Source: Cymodocea nodosa (taxonomy: Eukaryota; Streptophyta; Magnoliopsida; Alismatales; Cymodoceaceae). From it: DNA of 64,000 nt. The position numbers and the translations under genes are program-made. Positions 13,316-25,151 of the stretch are shown here, piece after piece. The notes under the pieces are model-generated. The model was not told the DNA's origin. It saw only the letters and a list, made by a program, of their open reading frames with translations, and made no database searches. Positions within the stretch are counted from its first letter, which is position 1; every line of letters starts with the position of its first letter. Location of the stretch: positions 3,611,001 through 3,675,000 of the forward strand of contig CM072340.1 of the NCBI GenBank assembly GCA_036874045.1, written 5' to 3'.

Positions 13316-14591
13316 AGTAAATGAGAATACAATTTAAAACAGGAGTCACTGACTCAAATGAAAATGACACACAACACTAGATCAACTCCTATGAAGAGTT
13401 GACACAGAAGCTCTGAGGAGATTTCTTGATTGTTCTACAACTGTTGATCTTCTGGACATTGTTGTAGACGAATCTTCAAAGTGTTTGCAGAATTACTGAG
13501 CAGACAATTTCTCCTTTCGAGTGTTGAAAAATTCTGTGTATCTCTTTTAGTTTTTTGCAAAAATCCTTTTTATTTTTCCTTCGAGATTTGCATAAGTGGA
13601 AAGAATTCTAAAATGGTCAGATGCCTTATGCAGGAATTCATTTCCGGCAACCTTCAATCATAATAAAGTTGAGATCTGCAATCAAAAGATATCTTGCCAC
13701 AAAGATTAGTCCATTAATAATAGTTGCAGTTTCTGTAAAAATAAAATCTTCGGAGGCTTTCAGAAAATCGAAGACTTAAACAGATAACCTGCCGAAACTC
13801 AAAATCATTTCGGATAGATAGAACTAATATATCGAAAGACCACTTAAGTCATGCATTAAAAATGAAACACGTGTCCTTTAGAAATCACGTTATAAAATAT
13901 TAAAAATTAAACTATCTGATAGAGTGGACATGTTTCGGATACTTATAAAGATAACTCTCCGATCTTTAATTCATTTCGGATAGTTACACAGGTAACCTTC
14001 TGAAAAGTAACTTAAGTTAGAAAATAATAGAAAACTCAACCATCCGAAGCTTAAAATTGTTTTTAGATACTTATTGAAGATAACTTTTTGATTCTTAAGA
14101 GTTTTCGGATAGTTACATCGTAACCTTCTGAAAAGTCACTTAAGTCAAGTGATGAGGGACCGACATGTGTCCTTCAGAAGAAAGTAACCGAAAATATTTT
14201 AAAAACGGAGAAACAGTTAACTCTCCGGAATAAAAACCTTAATTATCTAAAACCAACGGGATTTCAGAGACTTACCAAAGAAAAATCATATCTGGACATA
14301 AAAAAAAAAACTTAACTCACCGAAGATAAATACTTTTCAGATAGTTACTGATATAACTGTCCGAAAAGCTAGGAGAGAGAGACAACCATCCGATTTGTTC
14401 GGTGACTTTTAAAATAACTCTCCGATCAATACACTATAGACAAAATAACCCGTCGAAATCTAATTTAAAAGATTCTAAGTACATAGTAGTTAGCCAAAAT
14501 TCATTTGAGTAAAAAGACATCTAAAATATGGTAGAAATAATTAAACCACACATTTTTCATCATCAAAATTAACTGATAAAATAAATGAACA
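13316..14591 (-). repeat. Truncated 5' LTR of copia F
   Basis: It aligns with 3750-4954 of the 3' LTR. The LTR part next to the PBS is deleted together with the gag start, so gag sequence runs straight into LTR sequence at about 13316. The outer end stops at ...ATGAAC, without the terminal TAACA, where RT sequence of E begins. Confidence 0.8.
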
Positions 14592-15533
14592 CTATATGGC
14601 CTTAAACAAGCCCCTAGGTCTTGGTACGAGAGATTATCTAAATTTCTTATGGAAAAAGGGTATTCTATGGGAAAGGTAGATCACACTCTTTTTATCAAGA
14701 AGGTCAAAAAGTATATATTGGTAGTTCAAATCTATGTAGATGACATCATATTTAGAGCAACAAATGATAAATTTGCTGAGTCTTTTTCGAAAGACATGAC
14801 TAATCAATTTGAAATGAGTATGATGGGTGAACTATCATTTTTCCTAGGCTTACAAATTAAGCAGTTAGATCAGGGTACTTTTATTTCACAAGAAAAATAT
14901 ACTCGAGATTTATTAAAGAGGTTTGGTTTAGACAACACTAAAATAAAGAATACACCAATGAGAACTATCACTAAGTTGGATAAAGATGACTCTAGAAAAA
15001 CTGTATATATAAAACAATATAGAAGTATGATTGGTTCATTACTTTATTTAGCAGCTAGCTGATCAGATATTATGATTAGTGTGTACTTGTGCTAGATATC
15101 AATCTAATCCTAAAGAATCACACCTAATTGCTGTTAAATGAATTTTTAAATATCTATTAGGAACCATAAATTTCAGATTGTTTTACTTTAAATACAGTTC
15201 TATAAATTTAATAGGTTATAGTGATGCTGATTTCACTGGATGTAAGTCTGAAAGAAAAAGCACTAGTGACACATGTCAATTATTAGGAAATTCTTTAGTG
15301 TCATGGTTCAGCAAAAAGCAAAATTGTCTAAAAATCCTATCTTACATTCATGAGCTAAGCATATAGAAGTTCAACATCATTTTCTAAGGGATAATGTTAT
15401 AAAAGGAAAAATAGTATTAAATTTTGTTCCTACCATAGAACAATTAGCAGATCTATTTATAAAACCCTTAGATAAGAATACCTTTTCAAAATTACGATTA
15501 GAACTTGGTATCTGTGGGTTATCTAATGTTTAA
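14592..15533 (+). pseudogene. RT-RNase H fragment of copia E
   Basis: It begins within the RT motif LYGLKQAPRSWYERL, continues through intact YVDD, the FFLGLQIKQ block and IGSLLYL, then RNase H blocks IGYSDADFTGCKS and SWFSKKQNC, and ends with LADLFIKPLDKN and a TAA at 15531-15533. RNase H has lost about 50 codons between KKQNC and the HS..KHIEV block, removing the EAEY catalytic region. Stops are at about 15060 and 15140. The 5' end is cut by the F LTR. Confidence 0.82.
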
Positions 15534-16470
15534 ATTGTCTTGTTCATTGCAAAACATTTTGGTTTGTTATAAGGTAGTTTTAGAATTTAATTTCTTTATT
15601 ATCAAAAAAAAAAACAAATAAACAAAATATCTATTTTCAAATTACTGTTTTCTAGTAGTTAAGAATTTATGAAATTTTGATTTTTATTGAAGTCAATTTA
15701 CTTAAGAAAAATTCAGAAAAGGTTACTTAAGGAAAGTTAATTTGATTCAATATGAGTGCCAACTATGTTTTTTTTTTACTTATGTATACACCCTTATAGA
15801 GATTTTAACTGGAAAATACATAGAAAGTATGTACTGTTTATAAAAGGAAAGTTATTAACATACTATTAAAAAAATTAAGTCTTGTAGTTGTCTCGTATTC
15901 AATTTACTGTCTTATTTTATTGTTTATCTGCAATTGCTTGAGTAATTAAGTCCATTGGGGGATCTTAAACCCTAGTCACTTCAACCAATTGGTTTGGGAT
16001 GTGCTGACTAAAAACTCATTTTACAAGTAATTCAGATTCTATTTAAGTTATAAAAATAAAATAAAAAAATTTACCTGTTCTCACTTATCATTGAGTAACT
16101 GATTATCATTCCCCTAAACAAGGGATTGTGATCACGTAAAAAGATGATATTGTGGGAGGTAATACATAAAATATGTATGTATAAATTTAAAAAAAGAAGA
16201 AGAAGCAATGTACTCAAGCTTAATTTCTTTTACAGGTGTTATAACAATTCTGCCATAATCTGTGCATATAATCTTTGTTGTTATCTATCCTTGATACATA
16301 ATGTAATGCATTTATTTTCTTAAGTTCATGTACTCATTGTTGAATTCTTTTAAGTTACTTGAATGTATATCTCTATAAACTTTCTTTTATAAACTAAATA
16401 AGATAAAAGCCAGAAAGTCTAAATTGTTAAATGTACTACTTATTTATGTATTTAAATTTAAAAAAAAACT
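15534..16470 (+). other. Post-pol spacer of copia E
   Basis: Noncoding. Positions 15640-15750 match 23299-23415 in inverted orientation (the C remnant), which identifies both as the region just after RNase H. The rest is AT-rich with no ORF. Confidence 0.55.
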
Positions 16471-16640
16471 TGAGAGACTCAAATCTATTTAGGGCTTTGC
16501 AACCCAGTTTAAGTACATTAGATTTTGAACTTAAATCACACATCTATTTAAGGCTTAGCAACCAACTTAAGTCAGCTACTCTTAGACTTTAATGACAAAT
16601 CTATTGGGGCTTGGCAACCTAGTTTAAGTATGCCATAGAT
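16471..16640 (+). repeat. Three tandem ~58-bp repeats
   Basis: Cores start at about 16483, 16542 and 16599, with consensus ATCTATTTAGGGCTTNGCAA followed by CC and AGTTTAAGT-like sequence; the periods are about 59 and 57 bp. The array is followed by a purine tract, GTAGGGGGAGCA, at about 16659-16670. The GGCAACCTA core also occurs in the conserved block of D and G. Confidence 0.65.
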
Positions 16641-16670
16641 TCTCTAGACTACATTTATGTAGGGGGAGCA

Positions 16671-17050
16671 ATTTATCATATAAAAATTCAACCATTATGA
16701 ATTATTATATACTATAATGATAGAATCTACATAATCTCAGGAAATTAACATTATTTATGTACATTTCTAAACTGTTGGTGAATTGTAGGTTTTTTCATTC
16801 TTAAGTATCTGAATTTTCTGTTGTTTCGGCAAGTTATATCGCATGTACTGGATAGTTATGTTTTTCAACAATTAGAGAATATTTTATTATTTCCTGATGT
16901 ACACGTGTTGACACCTTAATGCATGACTTAAGTGAATGTTCGGTAAGTTATCTAGTAACTCTCTAAAATGCATCTGAGCATCAGATAGTTAGGTTTATAA
17001 GTATCCGAAATATCTGAACTTCTTAAATTAGAATTATGCACGTGTTGAAT
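16671..17050 (+). repeat. Gypsy LTR U3-like segment inside copia E
   Basis: It closely follows the first ~400 bp of the gypsy LTR (compare 30650-30945 and 61770-62160): GAATCTACATAAT, AACTGTTGGTGAATT, TTCTTAAGTATCTGAATTTT, ATATTTTATTATTTCCTGA, CTTAATGCATGACTTAAGTG and GCATCTGAGCATCAGATAG occur in the same order. It lies about 500 bp upstream of the E accessory ATG, so it may supply promoter sequence. Origin by capture is inferred. Confidence 0.7.
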
Positions 17051-17555
17051 TTAATTTCTTTATTCTATCTCATGTCGAAACTCGAACAGTTATGCTTAAG
17101 TCTTCGACTTTTTCGCATATCCATCCGAAAAACTCAAATAGTTAACTTAATATTACTATATTTTTTATAAGACTTAAATTCTGACAATAACTATTCCAGT
17201 TTGTCGTATAGTTATGTGCTTTACTGCTCTCAAAACTCGAATAGTTATCATAAGTCTTCGAGTTTTCTCATTTTTACTTAGCCAATAGTTATTTTCTTTA
17301 CACGAACAGTTACGCTAAGTATTCTACTTTTGTCGATTATAAAACTCGTACAGTTATTGTAAGCATTTGAGTTATTTATCAGTAATAGATCTTATATTTA
17401 TGATTTCAATGATTGAATTTGTTTATCCATTTATAAACTCGAAGAGTTATAAATGTTTTACTGACAACCTTTCGTGTTTCTACCTTGGTAAAACCCTAGT
17501 TTCACAATCTTTACTTCCACTAAGTTCTACAGTGAACAACGAAGATTAATCGACA
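17051..17555 (+). promoter_or_regulatory. Motif array and leader of the E accessory gene
   Basis: It contains CTCGAACAGTTA-type and CTCGAATAGTTA-type words and their variants at short intervals (about 17080-17420), then AAACCCTAGTTTC near 17493 and a leader of about 55 bp before the ATG at 17556. It matches 2990-3299 in inverted orientation. Regulatory role is inferred. Confidence 0.5.
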
Positions 17556-20500
17556 ATGTCAGGACGTGGATGAGGATGTGGTAGAATGACAAAAGTGTAG
17601 AAAAGAGAGATGAAACTTCAGAAGATAGAAAGTGAGATTAAAGACATTTACTCAAGGTATACTTTTTCCAATGAAATACTACATGAAATTAGAAGAGTTG
17701 TTCAAGATGAGAAAAATTTCTATTGGAAATTTGTTCGAAATTATGATGAAACAAAGTTTAGACTAAAACAGATCGAACTTTCCACATTACAACTATGGAA
17801 ACGAACTTTACAACCTAACCCTGCAGTTGTTACAACTTCTGGACATGTACCTGAAAAATCGATATAGTCTATCACATATTATGGAAAGAAATGGGGACTA
17901 ATGATAGAAAATGCCAACAGGGAATTAGAGTCTTTGTATTCCCAACATTATTTTCCCCCTACTGTTTTAGACGACATTCAACAATTTATTGATGAACAGA
18001 AAACTATCATTTGGAAAATGGGTCTTTGCAGTGAAGGACAAAAAGTTTATCAACTAAAAATGGCAGAGGTTGAGAGCTTAAAACTCTATATTCCATTATT
18101 ACCACCTAGGCATCATAGAGAAGGACCATCAAGACCACAGGTGCCTTTGATAGGAGAAATTAAGAAAACTTTAGAACCTCCTGAACAACCAAAAACACTA
18201 TAGACATATAGTCGGAAAAAGAAGAAGACATTAGAATATTTTGGACTGACTATAGGTATACAAGGCATATTGCAGCAAAGAGAAGAATTGTTGAAAAATG
18301 GAAAACTATGTTCCATTCCATATGCTAGACAGGATTTTGTTTCAAGAATCCTAGCAGATGTGACAAATATCGGATTAAAGCATACATTCTAAGGTATTGT
18401 GTCACATTAGTGCATAATGTTTCTTTTAATACAATGGATAGTTTTTCACATTATGCTGCAAGCCAACATTCTTTTCCTACGGAAAGAGAACATGTAGAAA
18501 ATTTTGATGATATATATACAGATCATATCAACCTTGATGATATTTTTGATGACATAGACACTAAGTCTATGAATTTTGATGATATTTCATCTAAAGAGGA
18601 ATGTACAATTATTCTTCCTCTTACTGTTTCTCGGATATAGACTTTTGAGTTTTGGTATAGTTGCTTATAATATAGTTTATACATATGGTTATGTCTGTTA
18701 CAGTATAAGGTATATTTGTTGATAAATGTATATAATCAACAAACTACACAGTTATAAATAGAATATGACACTACTAATGTCTCAATTATAGAAATTTCAA
18801 AATTATAGAATGACTCTATTACACAGACAGATATAAAACATTCTTTCATACAGAGACAATTGTTATATAGATCAATTATCGACATAAATGTTGTTGATAG
18901 ACAGAAAAATATAGAGACTATTGATATTGATATGTTTCAAGAAGTACAAATAGAGGAAATTCTGCAAATTATTGATACAACAATAATAGATATTTCAAAC
19001 ATTTATACTAGCTTTGAAAGAAATTCCACTAGTATTGAAAGATCTGCAAATATAGATGCTGCTGATAATGTTGAAACAAGTCCCAGATTAGAACATCATG
19101 ACAGGAAAATACCTAATCCTGAACAAAATTTAGATGAAAATACATTGTTTTGGTTCAAAAATAGTTCCTTTTATGAAAAATTTCAAACATATAAAACTTT
19201 TACAGTTTTATATTCAAGACCAGTTAAGTTTGAAGGGATGGCACATATACGAGAAATGTTTGCATTTCAAGTCTTGTTGACTCTACTTCCACAACAGCCA
19301 CGCCATCTTGTTATACTAGAACTTGTAAGTTGTTTTTACTCAAACTTAACAATGGAAGAAGGTATTCCTATTTCCAATATACATGACTACGATATATATT
19401 TAACTCTAGAATTACTTTATCAAGTACTTGGTTTGAAAAATGAAGGAGTTAAATTATGAGAAAGAAAACAGGTTTATTAGTTGGGATGAGACATTAAAAG
19501 TTTAGCCAAAGATCCAACTTGTTGAGTATTTTTGTTTTGATGATGTGTGCTGAATGAAAATAATCATATTTGCTCAATTACTATTGCTTGTGAAAAGAAA
19601 TTAAAATCATCAATTAATACAAAAAAATCTTACTGATATAAATACTTGTCTGTATTGGATCTGAAGTTAATAACTAGTCATTTCGTTGCATTAATTTCTC
19701 ATTTAGCTAAACGTTAAGTTAACATGTGTTTTTATTGAAAATCATGATATGTTTTAATGTTATATCTTCTGTATCATGAACAGTGCATGTTTAGACAACT
19801 TGTTAAGTTAGAGTTTTGTTTGTATAGAGGTCATGTGAGAACTCGTTAAGTTAGAGGCTTAAAGGTTAAAATAGGTCATGTGATAACTCGTTAAGTTAGT
19901 GAGTAAAAGAAGAGACGAACTCGTTAAGTTAGTGTTATACACGTGGTGAAATTATAAGTTATGAATGTTGTATTGTATCACGTGAGGTGCACATGTTTAA
20001 CTCGTTAAGTTAACATAACTAAACGCGTTGAGTTGCTATATTAAACACTAAGGCAACGTGTTAAGTTAGCGTTATAAACTTAAGTTGTTATTTTTGTACG
20101 TGGTAAAATTCTTATTATAAAAATATTTGTTTATTACTGGTTCGTTGAGATATCATAACACAACAGAGATGGTTCGTTGAGTTATCATAACACAACAGAG
20201 ATGGTTCGTTGAGATAGCATAACACCACAGACTTAGTTCGTTGAGTTAGCTATAGTACTTGTCACGTGAAATGGCACATGAGGAACTCGTTAAGTTAGAA
20301 ACGTTAAGTTATATATATACTTGTGTTACTCGTTTAGTTAACATTAAAGTAATGACTTCTTATTAAAACTTTTGGACGAGAAAGTTTATTTTGCAAGAAA
20401 TTTTTCATAGATCCAAGACTGATGATTAAAGGAAATTCGAAATATAAACGTGGGTTAGAACGTGTGTGTTTCGATGAAGGAAAAAGAAAAGACGTGGAGA

Positions 20501-21753
20501 AGTGGAAAACTGGTAGTGGTTAAACGTGAATGATATGCATGAAATGAAGATACAGTATAAAAGGCATAGAATTCTCGTTGATCAATTTATCCTTGCACAC
20601 AAAACGAAAAATCTTTTCAAGGATCAAAACATCCCTACACACCAAAAGAAAAATCTTTTTCAGGGATCAAAAACACCTTCTCGGGGAAAATCTCTCAAGT
20701 GGAAGAAAGTTCAGTGAAGCATAAAAAGGTAAGATTTTAATCACTGAAGATTTGAAGTATCAGAAGAAAGCAAATTCGGTGAAGCATGAAAATATAAGAT
20801 ATTCATCACTGAAGAATTGCTGAAGAAGAAAAAGAAGAAGAAGAAAGTTCTCAAACAGGGAGAAATGTTTTAAATTCCGCAAATTAGTTTTCTCTGTTTG
20901 TAGTTATGAAATTGTTTAGATGATCATGGTATCGAAATATAATTGCATCTATAATTTCTGAGGAGAATTGAATTATATATTGTAATTGAAACCTTGAATA
21001 AAAATGATTTTATGAAAACAATGTCTCGACTTGTTTTTGAGTTTTAAAGTTTCAATTATATTTTAGAAAATATTAAAAATACACAATTCACCCCCCTCTT
21101 ATGTAGCCATACGATCCTACACAACTACCAACAATCCAATGAGATTACTAAATGATTTAAATGGTCAAGCACGTTTTATTGCAAAAATACTGCATGCTTC
21201 ACTCTTTCAGAGGTTTGGTCATGGTGCAGAAGTTGGGAGATGCTGTCTTTATGCTACATATGCATTAATTAACCATATACAGGTGAACTGGTATAATATT
21301 TTTGTTTCTCATATCTTAAACTTGCAGAGTAAATTATTTTATGATGATACACTTTTGAGAATTATGGCAAGTCAAATAGATATTACACCTTCGCCATAGA
21401 AAAGATTAAAATCAAGATCTTTCTCTACAAAGGAACTACAAAAATACTAGGAAGTAGATGCACCTGTAATTTGACAACAACAACAACAACAGGATTGGCA
21501 AAATTAGTCACAACAACAACAGCAATAGTCGACACAGTTTTCAGAGCAATAGCAACATACAGATACAAATACAGGTATAAATAGAGATACACATACAGAC
21601 ATAAATATTGAATTTTTACAACAACTGTCACAAGTTTCACATTTTGATTTAGATCAAGTAATAATTGATCAGATCAACAGAGTAAGTATAGAAATTGCAA
21701 GGCAAATTTTAAATACTCTAATCAATCTTTTTCGAAGACAAAGAGGCTTGTGA
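17556..21753 (+). pseudogene. Accessory protein gene of copia E, split by a solo LTR
   Basis: ATG at 17556, stop TGA at 21751. N-terminal units: residues from EIKDIYSRYTFSNEILHEI (17630 on) and from ELESLYSQHYFPPTVLDDI (17920 on) align with each other, an internal duplication. Next come an acidic Ile/Asp-rich middle, the conserved domain (19140-19520 and 21127-21399: VLYSRPVKFEGM, LVSCFYSNL, LGLKNEGVKL, LNGQARFIAKIL, QVNWYNIFVSHI, KLFYDD), a Gln-rich tract and a basic C-terminus (LFRRQRGL). A D-type solo LTR interrupts the domain. Stops and frameshifts are present. It is the only ORF in E after pol. Confidence 0.78.
19515..21126 (+). mobile_element. Solo LTR of D type inserted in the E accessory gene
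   Basis: LTR 19520-21121 (TGTTGAG...CCTACA, 1602 bp) with perfect 5-bp TSD caact at 19515-19519 and 21122-21126. It has TATAAAA at 20556-20562, two tandem hairpin units at 20589-20624 and 20631-20667, AATAAA near 20997, and a series of CTCGTTAAGTTA words. The intact target is seen in L near 1030-1050. It is an unequal-recombination product of a full element. Confidence 0.92.
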
Positions 21754-22015
21754 TTACACAAATTATGTATTGCATGATTTATTTATTGTAATTTGTTACC
21801 GAAAACTTACTTGTGTAATTTTTATAAACTGTTTACTGCATTTAATAATCATATGCTTGTTTTTAACAATTTATGTTTAAAACAGTTTTATTTAAATAGT
21901 TTATTCTTATCCACAATAGTTATGCATGTTTCAAAAAAAAAAAAAAAATCTTTTTGAACAATATATACTTAGCAAGTTTTTCTTCCTTACATTTTATTTA
22001 CTTTTTTATAATGTC
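21754..22015 (+). other. 3' noncoding tail of element E
   Basis: AT-rich spacer matching 136-398 inverted. It contains a poly-A run near 21933. No gene seen. Confidence 0.6.
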
Positions 22016-22075
22016 AAAAAGGATGAGAAGATTATTTGACTTATTAGGTTTTGACATCATCAAAAAGGGAGAGAT
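22016..22075 (+). other. Polypurine tracts of copia E
   Basis: AAAAAGGGAGAGAT at 22061-22075 abuts the LTR start. A decayed second tract, AAAAAGGATGAGAAG, lies at about 22016-22030. They are equivalent to the two tracts of L. Confidence 0.7.
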
Positions 22076-23298
22076 TGTTAGGAATTTTGTTTTGATGATG
22101 AATGCTTTATTAAAGTTTTTAAATAAGTCTAAATAATATTTTCTAAGTATAATAGTCACGTAATTAAATGTTGACAAGTTATCAAAAAGTTTCATTTAAA
22201 AATTCGAATAGTTACAGCTTTCAAATAGTTAAAGTTTTCAGATAGTTAGCATTTCACAGTTAAACTTTCGGACAGTTAACTTTCCAATTTAGTCGAAGAG
22301 TTATGTTAAAAACTCGTATAGTTAAGTTATCTACATGTGTGTTTTTAATGTTTTAAGTTATCACGTGTTTTCCATGTGCATTCGGTAATGAAAATCGAAG
22401 AGTTAGATAACTGTTTGAGTTTTTATACACATGGATAGATAACTGTTCGAATTTTATAAAATGGCTAACGAATAGATAAGTTTGCTATGTTCAATCACAT
22501 GTTTTGCAAGTGCAAAAACTCGAAGAGTTACAGATAAGTGTTCGAGTTTTTACAAGACTTAAAGGATAAGTGTTCGACTAAAATGAAGACTTAAAAGATA
22601 TTTCACAAAACTCCAGGAAGATAAAGTTTCAATGAATCTACGAGTGGAGATCGTGGAAATTCAAAATAATAGTAGAGAAAGTGGAAATTCAAAAAGATAG
22701 TAATTTGAATTAAAGAAAAAATTAATACGTAGATTATGGATTAAGTGGATGAACATGTTGAACGTGAGGATAGAGTTCGACTACTAATAGAGAGTGCGAG
22801 CTACATTACATCAGAGGATCCCAATTTCAAAAACCAAGTTTGAATATTCAATCTGGATCCTTAATTGAAAAGTTAAGTTTGAATATTCATATTTAGAAAA
22901 ATTCTCCAACATCAGAAGAAGTTCGAAATTCCAAGCAATTTTAGAAAAGGAGCTGCAAACGCAAGTAGTCTGGAAATTCAACAATTGGAGAAGAAGAGAT
23001 ACAGAAGTTGAGCAAAAAGAAGGAAAGGAGCTATGTGCATAAAGATCAGGTTTTATACAATTCGAAATTAGTTTTGAATAAGGACTTCATTTTCTACTTG
23101 AATTGTATATTGGACATTACTGTATCAAAATCGTCAAGAAGGGAATTGAGCTAAAAAGATATTATAAATTCTATCTTTAAAGTTTATAAAGAATAGAATT
23201 TTATTTATGAGTGTTTTTGTGCTCTTGTTTTATCCGCTGGTAATTTTAGTTAACTAAAGACACAATTCACCCCCCTCTTGTGATACAACGATCCTACA
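22076..23298 (+). repeat. 3' LTR of copia E
   Basis: TGTTAGGAATTTTG...GATCCTACA, 1223 bp. It has words of the shared motif family: TTCGAATAGTTA (22203-22214), TTCGGACAGTTA (22267-22278), CTCGTATAGTTA (22313-22324), the inverse TAACTGTTCGAA (22440-22451) and CTCGAAGAGTTA (22519-22530). The 3' end ACAATTCACCCCCCTCTTGT is shared with the D-type LTRs. Confidence 0.85.
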
Positions 23299-23410
23299 TA
23301 AATCAACTTCCCTTAAGTAACCTTGTCTGAATTTTTCTTAAATAAATTGACTTCAATAAAAATCAGAATTTCATAAATTCTTAACTACTAGTAAACAATA
23401 ATTCTAAAAT

Positions 23411-25151
23411 AGATATGAAAGGATCGAATGGCACACTAAAGGGGGAGTGAATAGTGTCCTAATAAAATTTATTTTGCTTTTAAGTTTTTAGTTATTGACA
23501 CTAATGAACCTTGATTAATTGATTTTGGAATTATAAAGTATAGTGTAGATAGTAAATAACACAAAGAGATTTATAGTAGTTCCCTAAACTGGGTAGTCCA
23601 CTCCTCAAGGCCACAACCTTGAGAATTCCACTAAGTGCTTTTAAGGCTAAGCACAAACCTTAAATAAGTTTCTTTTACAGGCTAAGCAACAACCTTACAG
23701 ATGTTTTTAAAGGCTAAACAAAAACCTTACACAAAGCACCAACTTTGTGTACTCAAGACCCCAATCTTAAGCAAGTGAAGAATCACACTTCACTCTCTTC
23801 ACCAAGACCCCGACCTTATGAAGGTATACTCACAACACCCTTGTGAGTTAGGGTTTTTGAAACAAATGAGAAAAACAATTTAAAACAAGAGTCACTGAGT
23901 CAAAAAGTAAATGACACACAACACCAGATCAACTCTTATGAAGAGTTGACTTATGAAACACTAAGGAGAGTTCTTGATCGATCTACAGCTTTTAATCTTC
24001 TAGACTTTGTTACAGACGAATCTTTAGGATGTTTGCAGAATTGCTGAGTAGCCAAATTCTTCTCTCGTGTGCTGAAAGGTTCTGTGCGTGTTATTTTTGT
24101 TTTCTCTCTACCCAATCCTTTTGTTCTTCCTTCGAGATTTTTCATAGAAGGAAGGAAGTCTGAAATGGTCAGATACCTTATGCAATAATTCATTCTTAGC
24201 AACAATCAATCCTAATTAATTTGAGATCTGCAACCAAAGATATCTTGCCAAAATGGTTTGTCAATAAATAACAATTGCAAATTCTGTAGAAATCAATTCT
24301 TCAAAAAATCTTTGGAAATCGGATACTTAGGAAGATAACTTGGTAAAATTCAAAAGCATTTCGGATAGATAAAACTAACATTCCGAAAGGCCACTTAAGT
24401 CATGTATTAAAATTGAAACATGTGTCCTTCTGAAACAGTAGCATAAAATATTAAGAATAAACTATCCGATAGATAAAACATGTTTCAGATACTTGTAAAA
24501 AATAACTTTTCGAATCTTAAGGCATTTTGGATAGTTACACAGGTAACCTTCCGAAAAGTCACTTAAGTCAGAAATAATAAAAAATTAACTATCCGAAGCT
24601 TAAAACCAATTTCGGATACTTATTGAAGGTAACTCTCCGATTCTTAAGAGTTTTCGGATAGTTACATTGTAACCTTTCGAAAAGTCACTTAAGTTAAGTG
24701 ATGAGAGAATGACACGTGTCCTTCAGAAGAAAGTAACCGAAAATACATTAAATTAGAGAAATATCTAACTATCCGGAATAAAAATGTGTAACTATTCGAA
24801 ACTAAAGGGATTTCGGATACTTAGCATAAAAATATATCCAAACATAAAAAAGGCTTAACTCACCAAAGAGAAATACTTTTCGGATAGTTACTGATATAAC
24901 TGTTTGAAAAGCCAGAAGAGAAGAGTAACCATTTGATTTATCCTGTGTTGTTCGGTGACTTAAATATTAACTCTCCGATCAATACACTGTAGACAAAACA
25001 ACCTGTTGAAATCTAATTTAAAAGACTAAGTACATAGCAGTTAGACAAGATTCATTTGAGTAAAATGACAGCTAAAATATTGCAGGAATAATTAAACCAT
25101 AGGTTTTTCATCATCAAAATTAACTAATAAAATAATTGAACTAACAAGATA
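23411..25151 (-). mobile_element. Solo LTR of F type inserted in element C
   Basis: LTR 23416-25146 (1731 bp on the plus strand TGAAAGG...CTAACA) with perfect TSD agata at 23411-23415 and 25147-25151. It is the best-preserved copy of the F LTR, with palindrome arms such as TTCGGATAGTTA (24653-24664) followed by TAACCTTTCGAAAAG and CACTTAAGT words. Confidence 0.92.

Larger units (their letters stand above)
3300..14591 (-). mobile_element. Copia (Sirevirus-like) element F, truncated at its 5' LTR
   Basis: Minus-strand element: 3' LTR 3300-4959, polypurine tracts, accessory gene 5148-7324, spacer, gag-pol 8877-13315, and a 5' LTR remnant 13316-14591. The 5' end of gag, the PBS and the last ~450 bp of the 5' LTR are missing, and the LTR outer end lacks its last five bases (TAACA) where it meets E. 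The left flank is L and the right flank is E in opposite orientation, so no TSD can be recognised and the borders look rearranged. PR-IN-RT-RH order and RT similarity mark it as copia. Confidence 0.85.
14592..23298 (+). mobile_element. 3' half of copia (Sirevirus-like) element E
   Basis: Plus-strand remnant that starts inside RT, then RNase H, a 2-kb spacer, accessory gene, polypurine tract and a complete 3' LTR (22076-23298). gag, PR, IN and the 5' LTR are absent from the window. The accessory gene is split by a solo LTR (19520-21121). E and L are close copies in opposite orientation. Confidence 0.82.

Noticed and set aside
20526-20717. Lys-rich ORF in the D-type LTR (also 34104-34292)
   Set aside because: It spans the TATA box and the tandem hairpin units of the LTR; not conserved as protein between copies.
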